Part shown: piece by piece, positions 15,529 to 24,151 of the stretch
How positions within the stretch are numbered: position 1 is the first letter of the stretch
How the letters are laid out: every line of letters begins with the position of its first letter
NCBI RefSeq assembly: GCF_040045035.1
Contig: NZ_JBDZDS010000002.1
Location: 62,001 to 126,000 of the forward strand
DNA from: Pseudaminobacter sp040045035
Lineage (GTDB): Bacteria; Pseudomonadota; Alphaproteobacteria; Rhizobiales; Rhizobiaceae
DNA length: 64,000 bases
Reading direction: 5' to 3'
Notes under the pieces: model-generated
What the model was told of the DNA's origin: nothing
What the model saw: only the letters and a program-made list of their open reading frames with translations
Databases searched by the model: none
Program-made: the position numbers and the translations under genes

Positions 15529-16575
15529 ATGAAACGACTTCTGCCAGCCGTTACGGCCTCGACCATGGCCTGCAGCGCCGCACTGGCCGCCGAGCCGGCT
15601 TATCTGGACAACCGTTCGGACGCCACCTCGCTGGTGCGCTCGTTCTACAACGCGGTGAGCCGGCACGAATATGCGCGCGCCTGGAGCTATTTCGGCGAGG
15701 CAAAGCCCACCCAGGACTTCCAGGATTTTGTCGATGGCCTCAAGGATACGGAGGAAGTGCGCGTCGTCGTTGGCGAGGCTGGTTCCGAGGGCGCCGCCGG
15801 AAGCGTGTATTACTACGTCCCCGTCGCCGTCCTCGCTCGCGCGAAGGAAGGTGGCGAGAAAGTCTTTGCAGGCTGCTACACGGCGCGGCTCGCCAATCCG
15901 CAACTCCAGGCCGAGCCGCCCTTCGTGGGACTTCACATCGAGAAGGGCGATCTGAAGGCGAGCGACAAGCCGCTGGAGGAATCCCTGCCCGCAAGCTGCG
16001 GTGACGTACCGGCACCTGCCCCGAAGGACACGGTACTCGAACAGGCCAAGGCCGCCTTTGCCGCTACGCATGTCGAACAATGCAATTCGCTGGCGCCGGG
16101 ACAGCCGGAAGACGCCATCAAGCCGGAAGACTACACGATCACCTATCATGACAGCCAGGAAGGTGCGGCCGGCCCCGAGCGCAAGGCGCGGTTGTTTCGC
16201 TTCTTCTGCACGGCGGGCGCCTACAACCAGATCCACGTCTACTATCTGGCCGACGATGCACGGGGCGTGCGCGAACTCCACTTCGCCACGCCCGAACTCG
16301 ACATCCACTACGAGAACAACAATCCTGAGGGAGCGGTCGAGGCCATCAACATCATCGGCTTCCGCGCCGAGAACGCTCTGATCAACTCGTCCTATGACGA
16401 GCAGGCCCACACCATCACCTCCAACGGCAAGTGGCGCGCCAAGGGCGACGCCTCGTCGAACGGCACCTGGCTTTTCCGCAACGGCGATTTCAGCCTAGTG
16501 CAATACGACGTCGACGCCACCTATGACGGCATCGTCGATCCCCAGACCATTCTGGACTACAACTCGGCGCCCTGA
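15529..16575 (+). CDS. Exported protein of unknown function with DUF1176-like C-terminus
   Basis: 348 residues with a Sec signal peptide (MKRLLPAVTASTMACSAALA, cleavage after AALAA). Residues about 28-115 resemble an NTF2-like fold (DATSLVRSFYNAVSRHEYARAWSYF). The C-terminal half (about 190-348) has the pattern of DUF1176 proteins: ENALINSSYDEQAHTITSNG and SNGTWLFRNGDFSLVQYDVD. Four to five cysteines suggest disulfides in the periplasm. No enzyme motif is visible. It is convergent with an exported alpha/beta hydrolase gene, 25 bp between stops. Confidence 0.72.
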   Translation: MKRLLPAVTASTMACSAALAAEPAYLDNRSDATSLVRSFYNAVSRHEYARAWSYFGEAKPTQDFQDFVDGLKDTEEVRVVVGEAGSEGAAGSVYYYVPVAVLARAKEGGEKVFAGCYTARLANPQLQAEPPFVGLHIEKGDLKASDKPLEESLPASCGDVPAPAPKDTVLEQAKAAFAATHVEQCNSLAPGQPEDAIKPEDYTITYHDSQEGAAGPERKARLFRFFCTAGAYNQIHVYYLADDARGVRELHFATPELDIHYENNNPEGAVEAINIIGFRAENALINSSYDEQAHTITSNGKWRAKGDASSNGTWLFRNGDFSLVQYDVDATYDGIVDPQTILDYNSAP

Positions 16576-16600
16576 TCCTCGGAAGTCCGCAGCGAGAAAA

Positions 16601-17497
16601 TCACTGCTTGAGCGACAGCATCCAGTTCAGAACGCCGCGCCAGTCGGTCATCCGGATCGGGGTGCCGTGCGTGCCGGTCTCGAAACGCACGAAACGTGTC
16701 GGATAGCCGGGCGATTTGGCCGAGATCGAGCGGAAGAATGCCTCCTGGTTCTCGACCGGGAACACCGTATCGTGGCTGCCCTGCCCAAAGAACACCGGTA
16801 CCTTGCGCTTGAAGGCCGCGCTGGTGAAAAAGCTCTCGTCCCACAGCGAGCCGAGCAACAGCAGGCCAGAAAGCCTCGGCGCCACCGTCTTGTCGCCGGC
16901 GAGCTTCCAGCACAGCGCCCCACCCATCGAGCCGCAGGCGACGAAGACAGGCGCGCCCGGCGACGCTTCAGCGTAATGGGCGATGAGCGCGGCGATCTGC
17001 GACGTGCCCTTGTCGCCGAAATCGGGAAAATCCGGCGAGAGATAAAGGCCGCCATTTTCGGCCATCAGGTTCTTCACCCGGTTGAAATTGCCGCCGAAGG
17101 TGAAGTCGTCGACGCCCTGCTTACGGCTGCCACCCTGCCCGTGCAGGTAGATGACGATCAGTTTCGCGCCCTTCTGCGTGCCCACCGCGAAGTGGCGGAC
17201 GTCGCCGGCATCAGTCTTGAGCACAAGGTCCTGCTGCACACCGCGCACGCCGGTCGAGACATATTTGCCCTGAACACGCCTCTCGGGAATCTGGTCGCGC
17301 CCGTTGATGTCGCGCATTTCGCGATAGTCGACCACCGTGTAGGCGCCGCCATCGCCTGTGGAAAGGATGCCCGGATAGGCAAAAAGGTCGTCCTTGAAGG
17401 GCGCAAGCGCAGGTCCCTGCGCCAGCGACAGCGAAGGCATTGCAAGCGTCATCAGCCCTGCCAGCAGGGCCCTGCGCCATCGGACCGGAAATGTCAT
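16601..17497 (-). CDS. Exported alpha/beta-hydrolase
   Basis: 298 residues with a signal peptide (RRALLAGLMTLAMPSLSLA). The fold is recognised by the oxyanion strand LIVIYLHGQGGSRKQG, the nucleophile elbow ACGSMGGALCW (GxSxGG), the acid strand VPVFFGQGSHDTVFPVE with Asp, and the C-terminal His in ETGTHGTPIRM. It is probably an esterase-like periplasmic enzyme of unknown substrate. It begins 17 bp after the molybdopterin-binding/MocA gene, so it may be the last gene of the cox maturation operon, although nothing in its sequence points to molybdenum metabolism. Confidence 0.75.
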   Translation of the reverse strand: MTFPVRWRRALLAGLMTLAMPSLSLAQGPALAPFKDDLFAYPGILSTGDGGAYTVVDYREMRDINGRDQIPERRVQGKYVSTGVRGVQQDLVLKTDAGDVRHFAVGTQKGAKLIVIYLHGQGGSRKQGVDDFTFGGNFNRVKNLMAENGGLYLSPDFPDFGDKGTSQIAALIAHYAEASPGAPVFVACGSMGGALCWKLAGDKTVAPRLSGLLLLGSLWDESFFTSAAFKRKVPVFFGQGSHDTVFPVENQEAFFRSISAKSPGYPTRFVRFETGTHGTPIRMTDWRGVLNWMLSLKQ

Positions 17498-17514
17498 GCG
17501 TGTTGCGTCCCCGC

Positions 17515-19128
17515 TTACGTGTCCTGAAGCGCGCCGCCGGCGTTTTCCATCGCGTCGCGCGTATCGACGTCGAGAACGGCCCCTGGCCCGATCTCGACAT
17601 CGATGACGTTGGCCCCCTCGGCCTCAACGATATGCCTTGCGCCGGTGTCGCCCTGCAAGCCTGCAACCGCAGGAAACAGCGAACGGGGCAGCAGCACCGG
17701 ATTGCCGCGCCGGCCTTCGTGAGTGGCGCGCAAGATCGGGCGGCCGCCGGCTGCCTTGAACGCGTCGACCATGCGGTCGAGGTCGTCGGTGGTGATGCCC
17801 GGCATGTCTGCGAGCACGATCAAGGCGCCCGCAATATCGGCCGGCAGCGCTGCAATCCCCGCCTTGAGCGACGACGATAGGCCGGTCGCATAGTCCGGAT
17901 TGTGGACGAATTTCACGTCGAGCCCGGCAAGGACCGCCTCGACACGCTCGCGTTCATGGCCGGTCACGACGACGGTAACCGCCGCGTGGCTCGCCACCGC
18001 GCGCTCGGCGGTGCGACGGATCAGCGGCCGGTCGCCGAACAGCGCCATGAGCTTGTTGGGGCCGCCCATGCGACTGGAGCGGCCGGCGGCAAGCACCACC
18101 ACGCCAACCCGCACAGGCGCCGGCTTTTCGCGCGCCTCGCGCGGCTGCGGTCGCGTCGGGATTTCCATCAGAAGGCCGCCCACCCCCATGCCGGCGATGT
18201 CCATGGCTGAGACGGGGAGGCCTGCGATGACGCGGTCCAGAACCCAGTCGAAACCGTTTTCCTTGGGGCTGCGGGCACAACCCGGCGCGCCGATGACAGG
18301 CTTGCCGTCGATCTCGCCGATCACCAGGAGGTTGCCCGGATCGACCGGCATGCCGGCGCGAATGACCTGTCCGCCGGCCTTGGCGATCGCGGCCGGGATG
18401 ACGTCCTCGAAATCGCACATGGCCGAGGCGCCGAACACCAGGACCATGTCGTTGTCGCGCACCAGCGCCTCAACCGCCTCGGCCACCGGCGCAGTCTCGT
18501 GCGGCGTGCGCCGCTCCTCCGTGATCTCGCTTCGCGAGCGCGCCAGACGCTCGACCGTGATCGCGGAGGTCTTGTCGAGCACGCTGTCCTTGATTCCAGG
18601 CAGAACTGTCTGGATCATGCCCACGCGCAGCGCGCGGAACGGTTTTATGGCAAAGGCCTCGCGCCCCGTGCACAGCGCCACCACCTGCTCCACCAGTTCG
18701 CCGGCGACGGCGAAGGGGATGATCTTCACGGTGGCGACCATCTGCCCGGCCTGCATCTCGGCATAATCAGGCACAGTGGCCAGCGTTATCGCCGGATCGA
18801 CGGCGTTGACCGCATCGACGAGCGCCTTGTCGACCGTGAAGACGCCTGCCGCTTCCGCGTGGAGATTGACACGGCCGGTCGCCGCCGGCTTGACCTCGAT
18901 GTTGCGAATGGAAAGCGCCCGGGCAATGCGCGCGGCAGCGCGATCCTCGCCCAGATCGCCCGGATCGAGCGTGGCGACGACGAGTTCGCGAATCCCATCG
19001 GCCTTCAGGAAGGCGATGTCGTCGGCCCCCAGCAAATGCGCCTTGCGAAACCGCCGACCGCCGGCAGTCAGCGAATGCGCCAGCACTGCCCCTTCTGCCT
19101 GATCAATGGGAACGGCTCCAAATCTCAC
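17515..19128 (-). CDS. Molybdopterin-binding / MocA-type nucleotidyltransferase fusion
   Basis: 537 residues in two domains. Residues about 1-335 are MoeA/CinA-like molybdopterin-binding sequence (MRFGAVPIDQAEGAVLAHSL; DNDMVLVFGASAMCDFEDVI; GKPVIGAPGCARSPKENGF). Residues about 345-537 are a MocA/MobA NTP-transferase with VVLAAGRSSRMGGPNKLMAL, the metal site VLADMPGITTDDLD, and GRRGNPVLL. It should attach a nucleotide, most likely CMP, to molybdopterin for a xanthine-oxidase-family enzyme such as the coxSL product at the left edge. Its start overlaps the stop of the xdhC-type gene (ATGA-like coupling). Confidence 0.88.
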   Translation of the reverse strand: MRFGAVPIDQAEGAVLAHSLTAGGRRFRKAHLLGADDIAFLKADGIRELVVATLDPGDLGEDRAAARIARALSIRNIEVKPAATGRVNLHAEAAGVFTVDKALVDAVNAVDPAITLATVPDYAEMQAGQMVATVKIIPFAVAGELVEQVVALCTGREAFAIKPFRALRVGMIQTVLPGIKDSVLDKTSAITVERLARSRSEITEERRTPHETAPVAEAVEALVRDNDMVLVFGASAMCDFEDVIPAAIAKAGGQVIRAGMPVDPGNLLVIGEIDGKPVIGAPGCARSPKENGFDWVLDRVIAGLPVSAMDIAGMGVGGLLMEIPTRPQPREAREKPAPVRVGVVVLAAGRSSRMGGPNKLMALFGDRPLIRRTAERAVASHAAVTVVVTGHERERVEAVLAGLDVKFVHNPDYATGLSSSLKAGIAALPADIAGALIVLADMPGITTDDLDRMVDAFKAAGGRPILRATHEGRRGNPVLLPRSLFPAVAGLQGDTGARHIVEAEGANVIDVEIGPGAVLDVDTRDAMENAGGALQDT

Positions 19129-19835
19129 GCCGCCTCCCCCTTCGGCTGCCTCGCCTCTCCGCGCGAGCGGAAGGCGCGGATGACCTGTGCAAGGACGGCA
19201 ACCGCGATCTCTGCGGGACTGGCCGCGCCGATATCGAGACCGATGGGCGCATGGATCCTGCCTATCTCCTCGGCGGAAGCCCCTGCGGCCATCAGGCGCT
19301 CGACCCGCCTGGCATGGGTCTTGCGGCTGCCCAGTGCGCCGACATAGAAGCAGCCGGCCTCGAGCGCCGCCTTCAGCGCGAAATCGTCAATCTTGGGGTC
19401 ATGCGTCAGCGCGGCCAGCGCCGTGTAGCTGTCGAGCGGGCGCGTCTTCAGCACATCTTCCGGCCATTCGGCGAACAGGGGGGCATCCGGAAAACGCTCC
19501 GGCGTTGCAAACGCTGTGCGCGGGTCGATGATCTCCAGCGGAAAGCCGGCCACCTCCGCCATGGGCGCCAGCGCCTGGCTGATGTGAACCGCGCCGATCA
19601 CCACCAGACGCGGCTGCGGCAGATGCACGTTGAGGAAAAAACTACGCCCTTCCGCCTCGATCACGCGCGAAGTGCCGATGCGGAAAGCCTCGGCAACGGC
19701 GGTGCCGAGTTCGCCCGCAACCACATCGCCTTCCCGCACGAGACGGTCGCGGCCATCGCCCAGATCGGTCACCAGCATCGCAGCCCGGCGGGCGCGGCGT
19801 TCGGCGTTCAGCTTCTTGAGATGCAGCGGGTCCAT
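19125..19835 (-). CDS. XdhC/CoxF-family maturation factor, Rossmann part
   Basis: 236 residues. The C-terminal XdhC Rossmann domain is recognised by RLVVIGAVHISQALAPMAE, IIDPRTAFATPERFP, LTHDPKIDDFALKAAL and YVGALGSRKTHARR, ending in IGLDIGAASPAEIAVAVLAQ. XdhC proteins bind and sulfurate molybdenum cofactor for insertion into molybdenum hydroxylases. The usual N-terminal XdhC/CoxI domain is encoded by the separate gene 3 bp upstream, so the two form a split XdhC. It overlaps the downstream fusion gene by 4 bp, indicating translational coupling. Confidence 0.88.
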   Translation of the reverse strand: MDPLHLKKLNAERRARRAAMLVTDLGDGRDRLVREGDVVAGELGTAVAEAFRIGTSRVIEAEGRSFFLNVHLPQPRLVVIGAVHISQALAPMAEVAGFPLEIIDPRTAFATPERFPDAPLFAEWPEDVLKTRPLDSYTALAALTHDPKIDDFALKAALEAGCFYVGALGSRKTHARRVERLMAAGASAEEIGRIHAPIGLDIGAASPAEIAVAVLAQVIRAFRSRGEARQPKGEAA

Positions 19836-19838
19836 GGC

Positions 19839-20177
19839 TCAGCCCAGCCGCTCGACATAGACGCGGATGCGCCCGCCGCAGGAAAGCCCTACGCGCCAGG
19901 CGGTCTCGTCTGCCACACCGAATTCGAGCATCCTTGGCTTGCCGGTCTCGATCACGTCGGCGGCCTCGGCGATCACCGCCCCTTCGACACATCCGCCCGA
20001 AACCGATCCCTGGAAATTGCCCTCGGAATCGATGACCAGATGGCTGCCCACCGGGCGCGGCGCCGAGCCCCAGGTCTCCACCACGGTCGCGACGGCAACT
20101 TCCCTGCCGTCCTTCATCCAGCCTTCCGCGATGATCAGCGGATCACGGCTTTCATCCAGATGTGCTGTGTTTTCCAT
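19839..20177 (-). CDS. XdhC/CoxI N-terminal domain protein
   Basis: 112 residues, the small XdhC_CoxI domain alone: AVATVVETWGSAPRPVGSHL, GSVSGGCVEGAVIAEA and GLSCGGRIRVYVE, with the two conserved cysteines (GGC and SCGG) thought to bind or sulfurate the cofactor. GGAGGAG precedes the ATG (MENTAHLDES). It lies 25 bp after coxE and just before the Rossmann half, so the pair should act as one maturation factor for the CO dehydrogenase-type enzyme. Confidence 0.87.
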   Translation of the reverse strand: MENTAHLDESRDPLIIAEGWMKDGREVAVATVVETWGSAPRPVGSHLVIDSEGNFQGSVSGGCVEGAVIAEAADVIETGKPRMLEFGVADETAWRVGLSCGGRIRVYVERLG

Positions 20178-20202
20178 GACGGCTCCTCCGCATAGAATAT
20201 GG

Positions 20203-21450
20203 TCACGCCGCCCGGGGTCTGCCAATCCTCAGCCAGCGGCGCGGGTCGACATCTGCATCCGTCCTTCTATCCAAGGAAGCGCAGAGATCGGCCAACGCGT
20301 CAAGGTTGTGCACCGGCCGGAACTCGTCCACATGCGGCAGCATGGCCCGCACCCCACGCGCCCGCGCCTCAAAACCGTCGAAGCGCAGCAGCGGGTTCAG
20401 CCAGATCAGCCGCCGGCAGGAGCGGTGCAGCCGCGCCATCTCCTCCGAGAGCCCTGCCACGTCGTCGCGTTCCAGCCCGTCGGTGATCAAGAGCACGACA
20501 GCGCCCTGCCCCAGCACCCGGCGCGACCACAGCCGATTGAACTCGCGCAGCGTGTCGCCGATGCGCGTGCCGCCCGACCAATCCTGCACGGCCGCCGAGC
20601 AATCGGCCAGCGCCGCGTCGGGGTCGCGATGGCGCATCTGGCGGGTCAGGTTGGTCAGCCGCGTGCCGAAGACGAAGGTGTGCACATGCCGCCGCTTCTC
20701 GGTCAGGGCGTGCAGGAAATGCAGGAAGATGCGCGTGTACTGGCTCATGGAGCCGGAAATGTCGGCCAGAACCACGATCGGTGGGTTGATTTCGCGCGGT
20801 GAGCGGAATTTCGGCAGGATGAGTTGGCCGCCGGTGCGCGCGGCCGAGCGCATCATGGCGCGCGGATCGGCGCGGCCGCGCATATCGGGCTGGAAGCGGC
20901 GCGTGCGCACAGTGTCAAACGGTAATTGCAGCGCCGCAATGGCGCGCTTGGCGTCGCTGATCTCGGCCGCCGTCATCTGCGCGAAATCCTTACCGCGCAG
21001 CACCTCGTTGCCCGAGACGGTGAAGCGCGCGTCGATCTCGAATTCCGGCATTTCGCGCGGCGGCTGGTTCTTCTCGTGGCCCTCGAACATCGCCTTGGCG
21101 ACGCGGCTTTCGGCAGCACGCGGCTTCTGCTTCTCGCGATGATCAGGTGCGACGGGGGAGAACATGGCGATCATCTTCTCGATCAGCTCACGCGACTTCC
21201 AGAACAGGCGGAAGGCCTCGTCGAAGATGACGTGATCCTCGTGCCGAGTGACCAGCACCGCATGCAAGGTCCAGTAAAAGTCCTCGCGCGATCCGATGCC
21301 TGCCGCCAGCACCGCCTCGATGGCGTCCTTCACCGAGGCCGGGCCGACGCGCATGCCCGCCTTGCGCAGCGTGCGGGCGAAATAGACGATGTTGTCGGCA
21401 ATGCGCCCGTCGGGTACGGCGACATTGGGGGCGGGGCGGAACTTGTCCAT
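20203..21450 (-). CDS. coxE: CoxE-like VWA-domain protein
   Basis: 415 residues. A helical N-terminal region (about 1-215) precedes a von Willebrand A domain with the metal-binding motif VVLADISGSMSQYTR (DxSxS), and conserved Thr/Asp positions (SGGTRIGDTL; VVLLITDGLERDD). CoxE works with the AAA+ protein CoxD in building the [CuSMoO2] or related active site of aerobic CO dehydrogenases. It begins 5 bp after coxD. Length agrees with CoxE proteins. Confidence 0.9.
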   Translation of the reverse strand: MDKFRPAPNVAVPDGRIADNIVYFARTLRKAGMRVGPASVKDAIEAVLAAGIGSREDFYWTLHAVLVTRHEDHVIFDEAFRLFWKSRELIEKMIAMFSPVAPDHREKQKPRAAESRVAKAMFEGHEKNQPPREMPEFEIDARFTVSGNEVLRGKDFAQMTAAEISDAKRAIAALQLPFDTVRTRRFQPDMRGRADPRAMMRSAARTGGQLILPKFRSPREINPPIVVLADISGSMSQYTRIFLHFLHALTEKRRHVHTFVFGTRLTNLTRQMRHRDPDAALADCSAAVQDWSGGTRIGDTLREFNRLWSRRVLGQGAVVLLITDGLERDDVAGLSEEMARLHRSCRRLIWLNPLLRFDGFEARARGVRAMLPHVDEFRPVHNLDALADLCASLDRRTDADVDPRRWLRIGRPRAA

Positions 21451-21455
21451 GGCCC

Positions 21456-22382
21456 CTACTCCGCGGCCGACAGCTCGGCCTTCACTTCCTGGAGGATGCG
21501 GCGGCCTTCGCCTTGCTGGATGCGCGCGATGTCGTCCTGGTATTTCAGGAGAACGCCAATCGTGTCCGACACAGTTTCGGGATCGAGCGCCACCTTGTCG
21601 AGTTCGGTCAGGGCGCTCGCCCAGTCGATGGTTTCTGCCACGCCCGGCGCCTTGAACAGCTCGACCTCGCGCAGCTTCTGGATGAAATTCACCACCTCGG
21701 CCGACAGGCGGCGGTTGGCATCGGGCACCTTGCGGCGCACGATCTCCAGCTCGCGCGCGGCGTCTGGATAATCGACCCAGTGATAAAGGCAGCGGCGCTT
21801 CAGCGCGTCGTGGATCTCGCGCGTGCGGTTAGAGGTGATGATGACGATCGGCGGCTCCTCGGCCTTGATCGTGCCAAGCTCGGGCACCGTCACCTGGAAA
21901 TCGGACAGGATTTCGAGCAGGAAGGCCTCAAAAGCCTCGTCGGTGCGGTCAAGCTCATCGATCAGGAAGATCGGAGCAGCGCCCGCCTTGCCGGTCAGTG
22001 CGTCCAGCACCGGTCGGCGGATCAGGTATTTCTCGGAGAAGACGTTGCGCTCCATGTCGCGCCGGTCGACGTCGCCGGTCGCCTCCTCCATCCGGATTTC
22101 GATCATCTGGGCGGCGTAGTTCCACTCATAGACCGCGGAGGAAACGTCGAGCCCTTCATAGCATTGCAGGCGGATGAGACGGCGGCCGAGCCCGCTGGCG
22201 AGCACCTTGGCGATCTCGGTCTTGCCCACGCCCGCCTCGCCTTCGAGGAACAGCGGGCGCTGCATACGCAGGCTCAGGAACAGCACAGTGGCCAGCGCGC
22301 GGTCGGCGACGTAGTCGGCGCCAGCCAGCATCTCGAGTGTTTCGTCGATCGTGCGGGGTACCGGTCGCGCTGCCTCGGTCAT
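21456..22382 (-). CDS. coxD: CoxD-like MoxR-family AAA+ ATPase
   Basis: 308 residues. Walker A is LEGEAGVGKTEIAK, Walker B PIFLIDELDRTDEAF, sensor 1 IVIITSNRTREIHDALKRR. CoxD is the ATP-dependent chaperone that matures CoxL together with the VWA protein CoxE. The start at ATG 22382 (MTEAARP) has GGAG 7 bp upstream; an in-frame TTG 27 bp earlier would overlap the flavin reductase gene. The gene follows the flavin reductase by 16 bp and precedes coxE by 5 bp. Confidence 0.92.
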   Translation of the reverse strand: MTEAARPVPRTIDETLEMLAGADYVADRALATVLFLSLRMQRPLFLEGEAGVGKTEIAKVLASGLGRRLIRLQCYEGLDVSSAVYEWNYAAQMIEIRMEEATGDVDRRDMERNVFSEKYLIRRPVLDALTGKAGAAPIFLIDELDRTDEAFEAFLLEILSDFQVTVPELGTIKAEEPPIVIITSNRTREIHDALKRRCLYHWVDYPDAARELEIVRRKVPDANRRLSAEVVNFIQKLREVELFKAPGVAETIDWASALTELDKVALDPETVSDTIGVLLKYQDDIARIQQGEGRRILQEVKAELSAAE

Positions 22383-22398
22383 TGCATCTCCAGTGGCC

Positions 22399-22899
22399 TC
22401 ATCGGCCAAGCACGTGATAGCCGCGATCGTGGTAGATGAGCGGCCTGAAGTTATTGCTGAGGCGCAAGCCTGTCACCTTGCCAAAAAGCACACGATGGGT
22501 GGCCAGATCCTTGGTGTCGATCAGTTCGCAGTCGAACACCGTGAGCGCATCGATCAACGTCGGCGCGCCGCTGGCGATGATTTCCCACTCGCCCAGTGCA
22601 AAGCGCTCAGCGGTCGGCAGGCGGGTGATGCCCGAGAAGGCCGCCGCCAGTTCCTGATGATGAGCAGCCAGCGTGTTCAGCGCGAAATTGCCGTTCTTTA
22701 CGAAGAGATCGTTGTTGGGATTCTCACGGTTCAGGCATACGAGGATCATGGGCGGATTGTCCGATACCGAGCAGGCCGCGATCACTGTCGCGCCGCGGCG
22801 CCCTGCCGGGCCGTCGGTTGTCACGACATGCACGGCGCCGGCAAAGTGGGCCATCGCGTCGCGATAGGCTTGCGGCTCGACATCGTATTTCTTCAGCAC
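22399..22899 (-). CDS. Flavin reductase-like FMN-binding protein
   Basis: 166 residues of the flavin reductase domain: YRDAMAHFAGAVHVVTTDG, the flavin-binding RRGATVIAACSVSDNPPMIL, NFALNTLAAHHQELAAAFSG, then FDCELIDTKDLATHRVLFG and a C-terminal YHDRGYHVLGR. It reduces or carries FMN for a partner enzyme. A GTG start giving the normal family length was chosen because no ATG fits. It is the first gene of the coxD-coxE-xdhC operon, so it may supply electrons or reduced flavin to the molybdoenzyme pathway (inference). Confidence 0.85.
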   Translation of the reverse strand: MLKKYDVEPQAYRDAMAHFAGAVHVVTTDGPAGRRGATVIAACSVSDNPPMILVCLNRENPNNDLFVKNGNFALNTLAAHHQELAAAFSGITRLPTAERFALGEWEIIASGAPTLIDALTVFDCELIDTKDLATHRVLFGKVTGLRLSNNFRPLIYHDRGYHVLGR

Positions 22900-23080
22900 C
22901 AGAGAGAACCCCGCAATTATCAGATGCCCGGTATATATGAGCCTGACGCACGCCCCACAAGCAAGGCAGCTTGGGCCAGCCATGAAACTCAAGGAATTAG
23001 CTTGTTGCGGAAAAGCGGGGCAGCCGCTACCTCTTGCCCGGAATGACGCCGGCTATTGCTTGCCGGCCGCGGGGAAAGGC

Positions 23081-24151
23081 ATGCGTATCGTAGGTTTCGT
23101 CATAGGCGCTTTGGCCGGCCTTCTGCTGGCCGGGTCGGCGTATGCCGAACAGCTGCGCCTTGGCGTGTCGGCCCCGCTCAGCGGCCCTTCGGCCATCCTC
23201 GGCGCGCAGGTCCGCCGCGGTGCCGAAGCCGCTGCCGGCGAAGACGGATCGGTTGCGCTCGAGGTTGCCGACGACGCCTGCACGGCAGAAGGCGGTGCCA
23301 AGGCCGCGAAACAATTTGTCGATGCCAAGGTGCAGGTGGCGGTCGGCTTTCTCTGCGGCGAAGCCATTGACGCGGCCATGCCGATCCTGAAAGACGCCGA
23401 CATTCCTGTCATCACGGTGGGCGTGCGCACCGACAGCCTGACCGACCGCCGCGAAAAGACCGGCTGGCCGGTATTTCGTCTTGGCCCGCGCGCCGACAGC
23501 GAGCACGAAGCCGCCGGCCAGTTGCTGACGAGACTCTGGCGCAACGAGCTCTTTGCCGTCGTCGACGACGGCACCATCTATGGCCGCGAGCTGGCCGAGA
23601 GCTTTCGCGCTGCTGCCCAGCAGCAGGGGCTTAAGCCAGTCTTCAACGACACCTTCCGGCCGCAACTCGACAACCAGATCGGCCTCGTCGGGCGACTGCG
23701 CAAGGCTGACGCCACGCACATATTCGTCGGCGGCGACCGTGACGACATCGCCGTCATGGCACGCGACGCGCGCAAGATCGGTGCAAACATGGTGTTTGCC
23801 GGCGGCGAAGCGCTTCGTGCCGCTCCCGGCCAGGTCTCGCTGGCGGCCGGGACGCTGATGATCGCCCTGCCGGAATGGCAGGAAGTCGCCGACCCGGCCG
23901 TGGTTGCAAAGTTCAAAGCCGCCGACGTCGTTCCGGAAGGCTATGTCCTGCCCGCTTATGCGGCGGTCGAGGTCGCGCGTGTCGCGGTCGCCGATGCAGA
24001 GTCCGGCGACCTTAGCAAGGCGCTCACCGAGCACGACTTCCAGACCGCGATCGGCCAGATCAGGTTCGATGGCAAGGGCGATCTGAGCCAAAATCCTTAT
24101 CGCGTGTTCCGCTACGACGGAGCGCGCTTCATCCCAGTGGAGGCACAATGA
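23081..24151 (+). CDS. Branched-chain amino acid-type ABC solute-binding protein
   Basis: 356 residues with a signal peptide (GFVIGALAGLLLAGSAYA) and the type I periplasmic-binding fold: LRLGVSAPLSGPSAILGAQVRRGAEAA, PILKDADIPVITVGVRTDSL, VVDDGTIYGRELAESFR and FVGGDRDDIAVMARDARKIG. There is no permease or ATPase gene beside it. Its stop overlaps the start of a P1 peptidase gene (ATGA), so the two products are made together. The ligand is unknown; a peptide or amino-acid derivative would fit the peptidase. Confidence 0.85.
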   Translation: MRIVGFVIGALAGLLLAGSAYAEQLRLGVSAPLSGPSAILGAQVRRGAEAAAGEDGSVALEVADDACTAEGGAKAAKQFVDAKVQVAVGFLCGEAIDAAMPILKDADIPVITVGVRTDSLTDRREKTGWPVFRLGPRADSEHEAAGQLLTRLWRNELFAVVDDGTIYGRELAESFRAAAQQQGLKPVFNDTFRPQLDNQIGLVGRLRKADATHIFVGGDRDDIAVMARDARKIGANMVFAGGEALRAAPGQVSLAAGTLMIALPEWQEVADPAVVAKFKAADVVPEGYVLPAYAAVEVARVAVADAESGDLSKALTEHDFQTAIGQIRFDGKGDLSQNPYRVFRYDGARFIPVEAQ

